Shown in pieces: positions 27,901-33,312 of a DNA stretch of 64,000 bases. The stretch spans positions 10,540,001-10,604,000 of the forward strand of contig NC_088307.1 of the NCBI RefSeq assembly GCF_032854445.1, in the 5' to 3' direction. Below the pieces are notes generated by a model, which was given only the letters and a program-made list of their open reading frames with translations, had not been told where the DNA came from and did no database searches. This stretch comes from Liolophura sinensis. Its lineage: Eukaryota > Mollusca > Polyplacophora > Chitonida > Chitonidae. The stretch's first letter is position 1. Every line of letters begins with the position of its first letter. The position numbers were made by a program, and so were the translations under genes.

Positions 27901-30453
27901 TAAAAGAGCGGAGGAAATCCATCCTGCAACAAGAAGGCACATTACATGCACTTTAAGGATTCCTTCGTCGTCATATGACTGAAAAATTGTTAAGTACGAC
28001 GTTAAACCCCAAGCACTCACTCACTCACTCACATAGAGGTCGTAGTGTCATTTATTCTTTAATATTATGATACATATTCTGTACTACAGCATGGAGAGTA
28101 AAACCAGAACAACAGCGACAGAGTGATATCTGGCAAATGATTACACGCCACCCTGATAAATCTGGCCTCTTTACCAGTGTTTCTCACCAAGGGTTTTATT
28201 CTAACTGTCCACACAAATGCTTAAAATTTCACGCATTTCAATGCTTTCTTTCATTTCCAGGTGGCTTTAGAACTAGAAGACGAGATTGCCAGGCTGATTC
28301 GTGTCTAGGGCCTCTGGTTGAGAAGAAAGAATGTGCCACACGTTTTTGTCGTAAGTGTTTTTGGGGATACCAAACGGTATTTATTTATTTTTTTTATTCA
28401 TTTTTCAATGTTACCACCGTGCTCTAGAGATAGTCACATATAGACACTGTCCTCAGGTTTCTGAGTTGAGAAAATCGGGACTGCCCGATGTAAACCACCG
28501 GCCTGATTAAACCGTCTGACTTAAAGTTGCAGGCGGAGCCAAATGATGGTTCAGAAGAGATTACTTCAATGGATACTCAATGTTATGAAAATGTCCGACG
28601 ACAAGAACATGTTGGTGCCTCCATGGCCGGGTGGTTATCGTGTTAGCACACCACAATGACTCAGGGGCCTCACATCGATGCGAACGCTGTGAGTTCAACT
28701 CGTACTGGCTTCCTCTCTGATTCTGCTTGGCCTGCAATCTTTGGACGTTCGCGGGTTTCATCTCGCTATCTGTCTGGTTTCCTCCGCCGTTGAATAAGTG
28801 AAAAATTCTTGAGCACGAAACAAAACAGCAAGCAAATGAAAGTGATCTTTGTAAACCCTTACAATAACGTAGCAGATGATCCGTAGACCTTTCTCATGCG
28901 GCACAACATGACTGTTAATGATTTACTTTCGATTCATTGTTGTAATGACACCGAAACGTTGTCAGTTAACGATTTTAGCACTAGAAACCAGAGAGGAAGA
29001 ATTTATCACCCGTTCTTTATGTTTAGCTGTAACGAACTTACCAACACCATTTAAATGTTTAAGTAAGGTTCTGTTGACAAGAGAAAAACACAAATGCCTT
29101 TCTTGATACCGTTCATCCCGACCAAGTTTCACCTCATATATATGCACCCATATGGTTATAAATGCCAACACACTTCGATCTCAAATATGTTAGAAGCCTA
29201 TAAGCACCCAATTTACCATTTAATTGCAGAACCCACAACACAAAAGACTACAGCAGATTTACAGAGTAAAACCAGAGCACTAATGACAATGTGATATTTG
29301 TAGAACATACAACACAAAGGCTACGGTATACATAGAAAGTAAAACGAGAGCACTGATGACAGTGTTATACATGTAGAACCCACAACACAAAAGGCTACAG
29401 TATATTTAGAGAGTAAAACCAGAGCACGAACGACAGTGTGATACATGTAGAACCCACAACACAAAAGGCTACAGTATATTTGGAGAGTAAAACCAGAGCA
29501 CTAACGACAGTGTGATACATGTAGAACCCACAACACAAAAGGCTACAGTATATTTGGAGAGTAAAACCAGAGCACTAACGACAGTGTGATACATGTAGAA
29601 CACACAACACAAAAGGCTACGGTATACATAGAGAGTAAAACGAGAGCACTAATGACAGTGTTATACATGTAGAACCAACAACACAAAAGGCTACGGTATA
29701 CATAGAGAGTAAAACGAGAGCACTAATGACAATGTGATACATGTAGAACCCACAACACAAAAGGCTACAGTATATTTGGAGAGTAAAACGAGAGTACTAA
29801 CGACAGTGTGATACATGTAGAACACACAACACAAAAGGCTACGGTATACATAGAGAGTAAAACGAGAGCACTAATGACAGTGTTATACATGTAGATCCCA
29901 CAACACAAAAGGCTACAGTATATTTAGAGAGTAAAACCAGAGCTCTGACGACGGTGTTACACATGTAGAACCCACAACACAAAAGGATACAGTATATTTA
30001 GAGAGTAAAACCAGAGCACTAATGACAATGCGATACATGGTATTAGGTAAAAATGCAGTGATGGTGCAATTTTGTACCCACTTGTCGTGTTGTCATCACA
30101 TTTAATGTACAGTTACATTAAAAATGGAGGATGATGGAGTGTTTTGAGTTTACTTCTGATATTCTGACACGTATATTTGCAGCAGACACCTTCACAAGGT
30201 TTAAGATTTTTTTGTGTAGTAACTTGATTAGGGTTAATCAAGAGCATTTCAAGAGCGTCTATTGAACGGGTTGTTTTTTGCAGCTGAAAATGGCGGCTTT
30301 TCACCCTGGTCAGATTGGACGGTTTGTTTCAAACTGACTGGTTGTCAAGGCTTTCAGCGGCGGTCACGTGACTGCGTTGACCCCACCCCTCACGGCGGCG
30401 GGATGTACTGTGAAGGAGCCGTTGAGCAGGTTAGACCATGTGGGGCGTGCTGA
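1153..30453 (+). CDS. CEMIP: CEMIP/CEMIP2-like hyaluronan-binding protein with C-terminal thrombospondin repeats (26 exons, whole gene span)
   Basis: Translated exons follow human CEMIP (KIAA1199/HYBID) collinearly from the signal peptide to the middle of the C-terminal half. Family members bind or depolymerise hyaluronan at the cell surface or in the matrix. The joined CDS is 3660 nt, 1219 aa, with 25 GT-AG introns and consistent phases. Order: signal peptide (1-18), G8 domain (about 42-165), first GG/FAM3-like domain (about 170-290), then the parallel beta-helix region with the strongly conserved YPIHFH motif (479-484), LGHCFF, TGFWFIF, AWLRGG and IGLTLA blocks (about 300-1075). Vertebrate CEMIP (about 1361 aa) ends in a second GG domain; here residues 1121-1219 are two TSP1 repeats instead. 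No membrane anchor is seen, so it is probably secreted. Relative to human CEMIP about 100 residues after the first GG domain are absent. An alternative reading is a CEMIP2-related lineage-specific paralogue. Confidence 0.95.
1735..2105. repeat. minisatellite, about 31-32 bp unit
   Basis: About 11 degenerate copies of a unit with core atggtggaggaaagtagcgc, in intron 1 of the CEMIP-like gene. Related purine-rich sequence extends in decayed form from about 1480 to 2420. Confidence 0.85.
2108..2203. repeat. perfect 45-bp inverted repeat with 6-nt loop
   Basis: Arms 2108-2152 and 2159-2203 are exact reverse complements around ttctga. Long perfect hairpin inside intron 1, immediately after the minisatellite. 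Confidence 0.95.
2527..2868 (-). repeat. SINE family A, head truncated
   Basis: Four gagt tail units then the family A body; the tRNA-like end stops at the gatctaccgttcccaaagcg B-box region. Confidence 0.85.
3915..4048 (-). repeat. SINE family B fragment
   Basis: Reverse tail (tttatttatttgattggtg, tcaagaatatttcactt) and part of the body; head missing. Confidence 0.8.
4442..4661 (+). CDS. CEMIP: CEMIP-like exon 2 (G8 domain, first half; phase 0 to 1)
   Basis: Acceptor ttgttacag|AAA, donor ACAG|GTAAGA. Encodes residues 41-113, including LHSIIIQKTGRLVWSP and YILIFGRLDIGSEDCPY, which align with the CEMIP G8 segments around 'IHISEGGKLVI' and 'LIDNGGELHAGS..CPF'. The conserved Cys before Pro is present. 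Confidence 0.93.
5162..5650. repeat. minisatellite, 60-bp unit
   Basis: About eight copies with core gggaatagtgtgattttgg and cttcgttactttctttcc in intron 2. Because 60 is a multiple of three, it produces a spurious repetitive reading frame. Confidence 0.9.
5949..6112 (+). CDS. CEMIP: CEMIP-like exon 3 (G8 domain, second half; phase 1 to 0)
   Basis: Acceptor caaatcag|GT, donor TCG|GTATGT. Encodes IGVPAGGTLELHGAPKVSWT (residues 129-148), the hallmark end of the G8 domain (CEMIP: GGALELHGQKKLSWT). Confidence 0.95.
6279..6441 (+). CDS. CEMIP: CEMIP-like exon 4 (phase 0 to 1)
   Basis: Acceptor acaactcag|ACT, donor GATG|GTAAGC. Encodes residues 169-222, with YVYVVDANTGEV matching the CEMIP 'VIVHVIDPKSGTV' strand of the first GG (FAM3-like) domain. 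The exon has no internal ATG start in frame and is easily missed by ORF scanning. Confidence 0.92.
6872..7057 (+). CDS. CEMIP: CEMIP-like exon 5 (GG domain end; phase 1 to 1)
   Basis: Acceptor cctcacag|CT, donor AAAAG|GTAAGA. Encodes AIPEGRFVMMAVHI and an ARKAM-like helix, aligned with CEMIP 'AVPDGRILSVAVND ... MTKLGSK', finishing in a TRKG that corresponds to 'LTVKG'. Confidence 0.93.
7240..7450 (+). repeat. dispersed repeat family E copy
   Basis: Shares ttcttagttctttggttgg, ttgcgattactgac and ggaacgt-like blocks with copies near 20.7, 42.5, 46.8 and 58.8 kb. Unrecognised family, intron 5. Confidence 0.55.
8531..8672. repeat. imperfect inverted repeat (arms about 30-35 bp)
   Basis: Left arm around cctcctgatactctgaaggg, right arm around cccctttactgtatcaggag, spaced by about 75 bp in intron 5. 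Confidence 0.6.
8943..9076. repeat. minisatellite, 19-bp unit
   Basis: Seven copies of gtagttctcatcctatgcc, the last four drifting to ...tatgtt. Two sequence sub-blocks suggest two expansion steps. Confidence 0.95.
9532..9756 (+). CDS. CEMIP: CEMIP-like exon 6 (phase 1 to 1)
   Basis: Acceptor catttttag|GT, donor AAAGCAG|GTTTGT. Residues 285-359 end in LDVIDDVTSWKAG, equivalent to CEMIP 'LNLEDNVQSWKPG'. It joins exon 5 in phase directly, leaving out roughly 100 residues found in human CEMIP; an additional skipped exon in the 2.5 kb intron cannot be excluded. Confidence 0.88.
9891..9953. repeat. AAAT microsatellite
   Basis: Tetranucleotide aaat array, probably a relic of a SINE tail, in intron 6. 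Confidence 0.85.
10300..10404 (+). CDS. CEMIP: CEMIP-like exon 7 (phase 1 to 1)
   Basis: Acceptor catccag|GT, donor GAGT|GTAAGT. Encodes DRVVITSTDFDWRQAED followed by a C..C pair and NNQVKV, matching CEMIP 'DTLVIASTDYSMYQAEE ... CRSCAPNQVKV'. Confidence 0.95.
10594..10800 (+). repeat. SINE family B copy
   Basis: Starts inside the tRNA-like head (caatgcggtcgctctgggtt) and runs to the gtacggcgtaaaacac tail. Confidence 0.88.
10921..11347. repeat. long inverted repeat (two arms of about 177 bp, 73-bp spacer)
   Basis: Arms 10921-11097 and 11171-11347 are nearly exact reverse complements. Short direct repeats flank them: tactggtagaaacaaagaca before the left arm and inside the spacer, and cttttgcgatcattgtgccc inside the spacer and after the right arm. 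Confidence 0.9.
11806..12070 (+). repeat. dispersed element family C copy
   Basis: Shares accagagcagcgacgac, gcctcttgtcagttcacctc, taactgttcatgtaaatgc and attagacgtcactggtct blocks with copies near 21.5, 28.1, 30.0, 45.6 and 50.1 kb. Intron 7, upstream of exon 8. Confidence 0.8.
12244..12416 (+). CDS. CEMIP: CEMIP-like exon 8 (phase 1 to 0)
   Basis: Acceptor ctccatag|TG, donor ATTAAG|GTAAAC. Contains GEIIDGVDERAEVALLTRNI and DWDTFGGHIK, nearly identical to CEMIP. The last nucleotides and the donor are duplicated about 378 bp downstream as the target-site duplication of a SINE that inserted directly after the donor. Confidence 0.95.
12412..12425 (+). repeat. target-site duplication, left copy (contains the exon 8 donor)
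   Basis: ttaaggtaaacgaa, spanning the end of exon 8 and its GT donor; an identical 14-mer is found at 12790-12803. Confidence 0.93.
12426..12789 (-). repeat. SINE family A, diverged, inserted at a splice donor
   Basis: Reverse family A copy with atgaatgctttgggttta tail and a tRNA-like end (tctaacctttagactatcg). Exactly bounded by the 14-bp duplication. Confidence 0.88.
12790..12803 (+). repeat. target-site duplication, right copy (decoy donor)
   Basis: Second ttaaggtaaacgaa, so an intact copy of the exon 8 donor sequence lies within intron 8. Confidence 0.93.
13077..13149 (+). CDS. CEMIP: CEMIP-like exon 9 (phase 0 to 1)
   Basis: Acceptor ttctgcag|ATA, donor GAGG|GTGAGT. Encodes GNVHIEGVEFYHMGQQTQEG, matching CEMIP 'AAHLEGTELKHMGQQLVG'. 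Confidence 0.95.
13655..13794 (+). CDS. CEMIP: CEMIP-like exon 10 (YPIHFH motif; phase 1 to 0)
   Basis: Acceptor cgtggcag|GT, donor CTACAG|GTAAGC. Encodes HYPIHFHMAEDVDEKGGY and CITIHGTHGL; the HxH-containing motif and its surroundings are the best conserved block of the family. A different frame of the same stretch is open but meaningless. Confidence 0.96.
14338..14471 (+). CDS. CEMIP: CEMIP-like exon 11 (phase 0 to 2)
   Basis: Acceptor aacttaag|GTC, donor ACAAG|GTAAGA. Encodes GHKVLGHCFFLEDGGEKRT and GGLIPSDT, matching CEMIP 'GYNSLGHCFFTEDGPEERN ... GTLLPSDR'. The polypyrimidine tract of the acceptor is poor. Confidence 0.93.
14775..15455. repeat. minisatellite, 68-76-bp unit
   Basis: About nine copies with core caaatggatagcccataag and gtactgtgtcagatttga in intron 11, spaced 76 bp at first and about 68-72 bp later through a small deletion. 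Confidence 0.93.
15523..15592 (+). CDS. CEMIP: CEMIP-like exon 12 (phase 2 to 0)
   Basis: Acceptor atttacag|G, donor CCCAG|GTAAAT. Encodes ALATFWITNPQTRLRNNVAA, matching CEMIP 'AVSTFWMANPNNNLINCAAAGS'. Confidence 0.94.
15757..15937 (+). repeat. SINE family B, interrupted by an AT-rich block
   Basis: Body and tail of family B; the tgaaatatt motif is duplicated around a palindromic tattatataataat-type expansion. Confidence 0.75.
16066..16752. repeat. minisatellite, 47-bp unit
   Basis: About 14-15 copies of a unit with ctcgagctctctcatatgag and ccagtaagctgaataggc in intron 12, with variant types interspersed. Confidence 0.95.
16815..17270. repeat. local tandem duplication, first copy split by a SINE
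   Basis: Blocks gtttgccagcgttaatagct, gctgtagctcaat and acttttctttaagtacaact recur at 17150-17260 without the SINE. Confidence 0.75.
16894..17063 (+). repeat. SINE family B copy, 5' truncated
   Basis: Body and tail ending in poly-A; bounded by near-duplicate aatgtttcaagat / aatatttcaaagat. Confidence 0.85.
17465..17599 (+). CDS. CEMIP: CEMIP-like exon 13 (phase 0 to 0)
   Basis: Acceptor ttcctcag|GGC, donor CTAAC|GTAAGA. Encodes GTGFWFIFPDVPIGTSAG and FNNNVAHSN, matching CEMIP 'ETGFWFIFHHVPTGPS ... FYNNRAHSN'. Confidence 0.96.
18042..18171 (+). CDS. CEMIP: CEMIP-like exon 14 (phase 0 to 1)
   Basis: Acceptor tttcacag|GCT, donor TTACAG|GTAAAG. Encodes AGLFIDHRLAPDG ... YDPRVNPLD ... AKVEIYRLTG, matching the CEMIP stretch from 'AGMIIDNGV' to 'AIIRHFIA'. 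A SINE-A fragment starts within a few bases of the donor. Confidence 0.93.
18177..18405 (+). repeat. chimeric SINE (family A fragment fused to family B fragment)
   Basis: Family A middle part (cttcggtaagtcgtctc to cattacatgcactgtaagg) switches at about 18293 to family B (gcggatggtcgtg to the aaataaataa tail). Starts about 6 bp after the exon 14 donor. Confidence 0.8.
18509..18572 (+). CDS. CEMIP: CEMIP-like exon 15 (phase 1 to 2)
   Basis: Acceptor ttccccag|CC, donor TCCTC|GTAAGT. Encodes AYKNRYQNAWLRGGWIVV, matching CEMIP 'AYKNQDHGAWLRGGDVWL'. Too short to stand out as an ORF. Confidence 0.95.
19493..19528 (+). CDS. CEMIP: CEMIP-like exon 16 (36-nt microexon; phase 2 to 2)
   Basis: Acceptor tctttcag|A, donor GCGCG|GTAGGT. 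Encodes FADSAIGLTLA, matching CEMIP 'FADNGIGLTLA'. An in-frame TAG lies immediately inside the intron, so the donor choice is fixed by the reading frame. Confidence 0.93.
19905..20018. repeat. minisatellite, 38-bp unit (3 copies)
   Basis: Three copies containing ggcctcgtctgcactatttc just upstream of the poly-T acceptor of exon 17. Confidence 0.9.
20114..20254 (+). CDS. CEMIP: CEMIP-like exon 17 (phase 2 to 2)
   Basis: Acceptor after an uninterrupted run of about 16 T and gggaactag|T; donor CAATT|GTGAGT. Encodes GSEQEQFLTNSIIVGETRNIG, matching CEMIP 'DGSKQEIKNSLFVGESGNVG'. Its reading frame is hidden by a longer antisense frame. Confidence 0.93.
20690..20815 (+). repeat. dispersed repeat family E copy
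   Basis: ttcttagttctttggtgg and ttattgacctggaacgtca shared with the other family E copies. Intron 17. Confidence 0.5.
20840..20972. repeat. two inverted SINE family B tails
   Basis: A reverse tail fragment directly abuts a forward one; arms around caagaatatttcactta and taagtgaaatattcttgag can form a hairpin about 40 bp before exon 18. Confidence 0.85.
21012..21195 (+). CDS. CEMIP: CEMIP-like exon 18 (phase 2 to 0)
   Basis: Acceptor cgtcttccag|A, donor GATGGG|GTAAGT. Encodes PIQGFNFYDGPVHIANVWFS and a GFLRNNAY block, matching CEMIP 'PIRGIQLYDGPINIQNCTF ... AFRLNNAW'. Two inverted SINE-B tails sit about 40-170 bp upstream. Confidence 0.95.
21405..21670 (+). repeat. dispersed element family C copy
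   Basis: Contains gactgttcatgtaaatgcac and agacgtcactggtctaga; intron 18. Confidence 0.8.
22059..22274 (+). CDS. CEMIP: CEMIP-like exon 19 (phase 0 to 0)
   Basis: Acceptor tgtttcag|CCG, donor GGAAAG|GTAAGG. Encodes DNDGNKEATFRDLDGSVTG (CEMIP 'MDGDKTSVFHDVDGSVS') and a downstream AGWNLAICPHRYGK corresponding to 'WRGAICSGCYAQ'. Confidence 0.95.
22280..22402 (+). repeat. SINE family B fragment
   Basis: 3' half and tail directly after the exon 19 donor. Confidence 0.82.
22410..22645 (-). repeat. tRNA-headed SINE, other subfamily
   Basis: Complement starts with tggccgaggggtttagcac, a Leu/Ser-tRNA-like A-box region, followed by family-B-like head and a family-A-like acgacgtta block: probably a mosaic. 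Confidence 0.55.
22816..23024 (+). CDS. CEMIP: CEMIP-like exon 20 (phase 0 to 2)
   Basis: Acceptor ttttacag|ATA, donor GAAAA|GTGGGT. Starts with an acidic Lys/Glu stretch, then LGGSHSYTLHWSHHIPETIT, matching CEMIP 'LQKGYTIHWDQTAPAEL'. The frame stays open past the donor to a TAA at 23071, but only splicing at this donor restores homology in the next exon. Confidence 0.9.
24039..24209 (+). CDS. CEMIP: CEMIP-like exon 21 (phase 2 to 2)
   Basis: Acceptor ctttccag|G, donor AACGG|GTAAGT. Encodes HYHVRVGVCLPRY and SGKKYFWDPDNG, matching CEMIP 'DWIRVGLCYPRG ... RSHYYWDEDSG'. Confidence 0.93.
24285..24622 (+). repeat. SINE family A, near full length
   Basis: tRNA-like head (cccgatggctcagttagagg) to the ctcactcactcactc tail; intron 21. 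Confidence 0.9.
25794..25959 (+). CDS. CEMIP: CEMIP-like exon 22 (phase 2 to 0)
   Basis: Acceptor actttttcag|T, donor CCACTG|GTAAGG. Encodes LLFVKFQHFHKRVENTTSDC then CPMVRITITKGN, matching CEMIP 'GLLFLKLKAQNERE ... GCERIKIKALIP'. This is the last exon with convincing CEMIP homology. Confidence 0.92.
26617..26676 (+). CDS. CEMIP: CEMIP-like exon 23 (linker, 20 codons; phase 0 to 0)
   Basis: Acceptor ctgttgtag|GAA, donor CCAGAG|GTAATA. Encodes a Pro-containing linker (EPLNFPIKGNAAVRTMYPPE) between the CEMIP part and the TSP1 repeats. Supported by splice sites and phase only; its loss would keep the frame. Confidence 0.7.
26800..26965 (+). repeat. family A-related SINE, diverged
   Basis: Shares cttggcgtt, cagtgaggcagcactata and ctacaaggagacac with family A and with the copy at 32.7 kb. 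Intron 23. Confidence 0.5.
27111..27225 (+). CDS. CEMIP: CEMIP-like exon 24 (start of TSP1 repeat 1; phase 0 to 1)
   Basis: Acceptor ttattgcag|AAT, donor GCGGGG|GTAAGT. Ends with MEWSRWGPCSKTCG, a textbook start of a thrombospondin type-1 repeat with a WxxW site suitable for C-mannosylation and the CSxTCG motif usually O-fucosylated. Confidence 0.92.
27505..27740 (-). repeat. SINE family B, near full length
   Basis: Tail, body and head (gagccattgtgctacactag) in reverse; intron 24. Confidence 0.82.
27800..28035 (+). repeat. SINE family A, head missing
   Basis: From ttggcgttcagcatgaagg to the cactcactcactcac tail. Confidence 0.88.
28088..28210 (+). repeat. dispersed element family C, 5' part
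   Basis: gagagtaaaaccagaac to tctaactgtccacacaaatg, ending about 50 bp before exon 25. Confidence 0.7.
28261..28350 (+). CDS. CEMIP: CEMIP-like exon 25 (end of TSP1 repeat 1; phase 1 to 1)
   Basis: Acceptor atttccag|GT, donor TTGTC|GTAAGT. Encodes GGFRTRRRDCQADSC then ECATRFC: the Arg strand and remaining cysteines of TSP1 repeat 1. The intron after CGG is in the position usual for TSP1 repeats. Confidence 0.92.
28615..28840 (+). repeat. SINE family B, diverged full-length copy
   Basis: Head tggccgggtggttatcgtg to tail taagtgaaaaattcttgagc; intron 25. Confidence 0.8.
29235..30120 (+). repeat. 74-bp minisatellite grown from a family C element
   Basis: About 11 copies of a unit containing gagagtaaaaccagagcact and acatgtagaacccacaac. 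The array starts as family C 5' sequence and, after the last copy, continues with family C 3' sequence (attaggtaaaaatgcagtga, gttgtcatcacatttaatg). Confidence 0.88.
30284..30453 (+). CDS. CEMIP: CEMIP-like exon 26 (TSP1 repeat 2, stop codon)
   Basis: Acceptor tttttgcag|CT; stop TGA. Encodes FSPWSDWTVC ... GFQRRSRDCVDPTPHGG ... VRPCGAC, a complete second TSP1 repeat (WxxW, RRSRDC, terminal CxxC) ending right at the repeat boundary, so the protein stops without a membrane anchor. Confidence 0.93.
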
Positions 30454-30589
30454 CCCGTGGGCTTTCTGGGACACCTTCTTCTTCTAGGCTGGATCTTTGG
30501 AGGAGACATCTTCTTGTCTCGAAAAGGCAAAGCTGTATACACGGTCACTTGAGTAAAAGTATGGTTGCTGTAAACATAATCGGTTGTTT

Positions 30590-30830
30590 TTTTAGCAGAC
30601 AGTCTGTTGTTTCGGTCATACTAGAATGCATTCTGTTATAACAACAGTTTATTCTGTCCAATACATCGCAAGTATTCTGTTCATTCTATAGACTGAATTA
30701 GACCAACAGAACATTGTGGTGGATATGACAAAGTATTTTGTTAAAATGACAAAATACATTTTAGTATTACATAAATAACAGACTTTCTTTTAAAATTAAA
30801 ATACTTGTTTTAGCGTGAGTAAGCTAAAAG
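30590..30830. repeat. MITE-like family D copy
   Basis: Inverted ends: cagacagtctgttgtttcgg with tactagaatg near the left, and aacagactttcttttaaaat on the right; similar copies near 51.3, 53.1 and 56.7 kb. Confidence 0.6.
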
Positions 30831-30847
30831 TCTGTTCTGTTCCTCAG

Positions 30848-30905
30848 GTCTACTACTACTTGTTAGAGTTCCCGCTGGGTGAGACATTCAGTGGTTTTAT
30901 TTTCG
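30848..30905 (+). other. exon-like block downstream of the CEMIP-like stop codon
   Basis: Flanked by a good acceptor (gttcctcag) and donor (GTAAGA); frame 0 reads VYYYLLEFPLGETFSGFIF without stops. A second acceptor-preceded open block follows at 31133. It could be an alternative 3' exon of the CEMIP-like gene or chance. Confidence 0.25.
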
Positions 30906-31108
30906 GTAAGACAACAAGATCCAGAGCTACGCACATAGGTGTTCAAATCCAGCTCTCGCTTGAACTGCGTCATATACTTGTTAAATGAATATTGTTGATG
31001 AATGCGTAAACAAATAGGGAAGCAATAATCCAGTATGTTTTCCGTTGATCATTTGTGCCGTTGCGATGACGATTTCAGGACACATTGATAACTTACTGCT
31101 TCCGAATC

Positions 31109-31114
31109 AATAAA
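31109..31114 (+). terminator. candidate polyadenylation signal AATAAA for the CEMIP-like gene
   Basis: First AATAAA on the + strand after the stop codon in a context not obviously part of a SINE tail. Further AATAAA hexamers occur near 31825 and 32496, so the true 3' end is open. Confidence 0.3.
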
Positions 31115-31411
31115 GAACAATTTCCAGTCCAGGTTATACCCGACCAGCCAACCCGAGCGGGAAAAGGAGTCCCAGAAAATTCTATACCAGACAGACCTCT
31201 GTCCGCCACGTACAGCGACATAGAGAATTGAATTTCAGTTATGAAACACGTCATAGCTGAAGCTGTTCATACAAGTCGGCAAGGAGGGGGAATCTTGTGG
31301 AATTGGATGACCTGCTCAGGTTGATAGCTCTTTATCTAATCATACCTGAAGGTTTCGTTCAAGCGTCGATGAACCATTACTGAAAATTTAGATGCTTGCA
31401 TCAAACTGATT

Positions 31412-31545
31412 GATTTATTTGATTTGTGTTTGACGCCGTACTGAAGAATATTTTACATATACCAAAGCGTCCAGCATTATGGTTGGAGGAAACCGGACAG
31501 AGCCCGGAGAAAATCATCGACCATCTGCGGGTTCAAAACTGATTG
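31412..31545 (-). repeat. SINE family B fragment
   Basis: tttgatttgtgtttgacgcc tail and body in the 3' flank of the CEMIP-like gene. Confidence 0.75.
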
Positions 31546-31549
31546 AAAT

Positions 31550-32685
31550 TGTTTGGGATATTTTAAATTGGACAACATTTTTAACGGCTTTTTTCCGTAC
31601 AAAAGAATAAAACGGAATCAAGATGATAAAGTAAGGTTTTGGGGAAAAATTTAATTCTCTCTCAACTAATTTATTTTAACATAGTCTGATCTAGTAAGAT
31701 AGGTACTTATATTTGCGGTATTGAAATCGAAGAATCCGGTGCCACTTACATGTATCAGTTTTATTGGATTATTCTAGTGTATATTTGTACATATATACCG
31801 TTAAGATGAGTTTGTTCACGTTCAAATAAAATAAATAAATTGTTATAATTACACTCTTTCTGGTAATTAGCTTTTAATTTTGCATTTCTACACTCAGCTG
31901 TAGTTTAGGCATTTGTATTGTGTGTAATGTTATTTTTGCTTACTGCTTTTCTGTGTTTTTACTAATAATCTAATTGATTAGTTGCTAGTAATCAGTACTT
32001 TGTCTCATTTAGTAATCTGATCTCTGTGGTAATCGGAGACTAAGTTGAGTGTAACTACCAAATGGTTACACCTCTTCAAACATGTGTTACCATTAAAGTT
32101 ACAATCAACACAGCCGACAAAAACTTCGTGAAAAAGGGGACACTTTCACGAAACAACGTGTATCAAATTTGTCGTAACTTCGTAAATGACTTTACATGGG
32201 TTATAGCGCTTAAGGCCAAGTGACGTGCGAGAAAAGTTATAAAAAAATTGATTTACGCAGATTTTGCAAATTTGGGACCATAACCTGGTTTTAAGTAATT
32301 AAAACCTCGCTCGAATATATTATGATGACTATGTTGTATGCTAGTGTGTTGTTATGTGTTAAAATATATTTGGTAAATTTTCTCCTTAATGTAAATCTGC
32401 GTTATATTGCATTTAATAATTTAAAATGATCACTCATATATTTGTACGTTGTTCCATTCTTATCATTTTACGTCGCTTTTAATGCTTTAGCGTCCAATAA
32501 ACATGCAATATTGTAAATAAACAACTCTGCACGTTTACGTTGTTTTCAAAGGAGGTTTTGAAATGTGACCCTTTCATTATGAAGCCAGGACATGCATTAT
32601 AGGATGAAACTTCACGACGTATGAGGCAATCATTTTTACCTTTAAATAGTATTCAAAGGCAACAGCCTTATCTTTCTATAGATGA
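31550..32685. other. 3' flank of the CEMIP-like gene, AT-rich
   Basis: No gene seen. Contains two AATAAA hexamers and poly-purine stretches only. Confidence 0.4.
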
Positions 32686-32689
32686 CAGC

Positions 32690-32985
32690 AGTGGATAGGG
32701 CGTCTATCTCTTGAACGGTAGATCCGAGTTTCAATCCGAGAATATACCCGTGCTTTTTAACATCGGTAATCTTTGCATTACCTCGCTTGGTGCACAGCTT
32801 AAGAGAAATGAACCAAGTGTCTGTCCCCCCTTCCCGGTGTCAGTGAGCATAATGTGACTGGGTGAAGCGTCGTGTTTGGTGTCTTGGACACGGCGTTCCA
32901 GTGAGGCAGCACTAAAATACATGCCCATGTCAGTGTTGGATCCGGCCTAGTACAAGTTGACTCAATCATGATATGACCCAAATAA
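32690..32985 (+). repeat. family A-related SINE, diverged
   Basis: tRNA-like head (agtggatagggcgtctatc, ggtagatccgagtttcaatc) and cagtgaggcagcactaaaat body. Confidence 0.65.
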
Positions 32986-32997
32986 TGTTGAAACAAC

Positions 32998-33053
32998 CTA
33001 AAAAAAACCCAATAAAAAACCAAAAACCAAGAAAAAAAACCCAAAAACCAAAA

Positions 33054-33085
<32 letters not shown>

Positions 33086-33122
33086 AAACAAACAAACAAA
33101 AAACAAACAAACAAAAAAAATA
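32998..33122. repeat. A-rich low-complexity tract (aaac/aaaaccc)
   Basis: Adjoins the 3' end of the SINE-like copy before it; produces spurious Lys/Phe-rich frames on both strands. Confidence 0.9.
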
Positions 33123-33312
33123 CAAATCAGGCTTTTGTATTTACTTATTTTGTATTAAAGTATTTTGTTTAAATACTGAATATTTATGATAATTCAAAAA
33201 AGTATTCAAAACACGACGATGTTATAGCCACCATTTTGAATTCTATTTTCGGGAACAAGCAAACATATACCACGTATCTTCTAAATCAAAGTAAGGTGTC
33301 AAGCTTTTGTCC

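Noticed and set aside
32799-33158. Phe- and Lys-rich frames on both strands
   Set aside because: Generated by the A-rich low-complexity tract.
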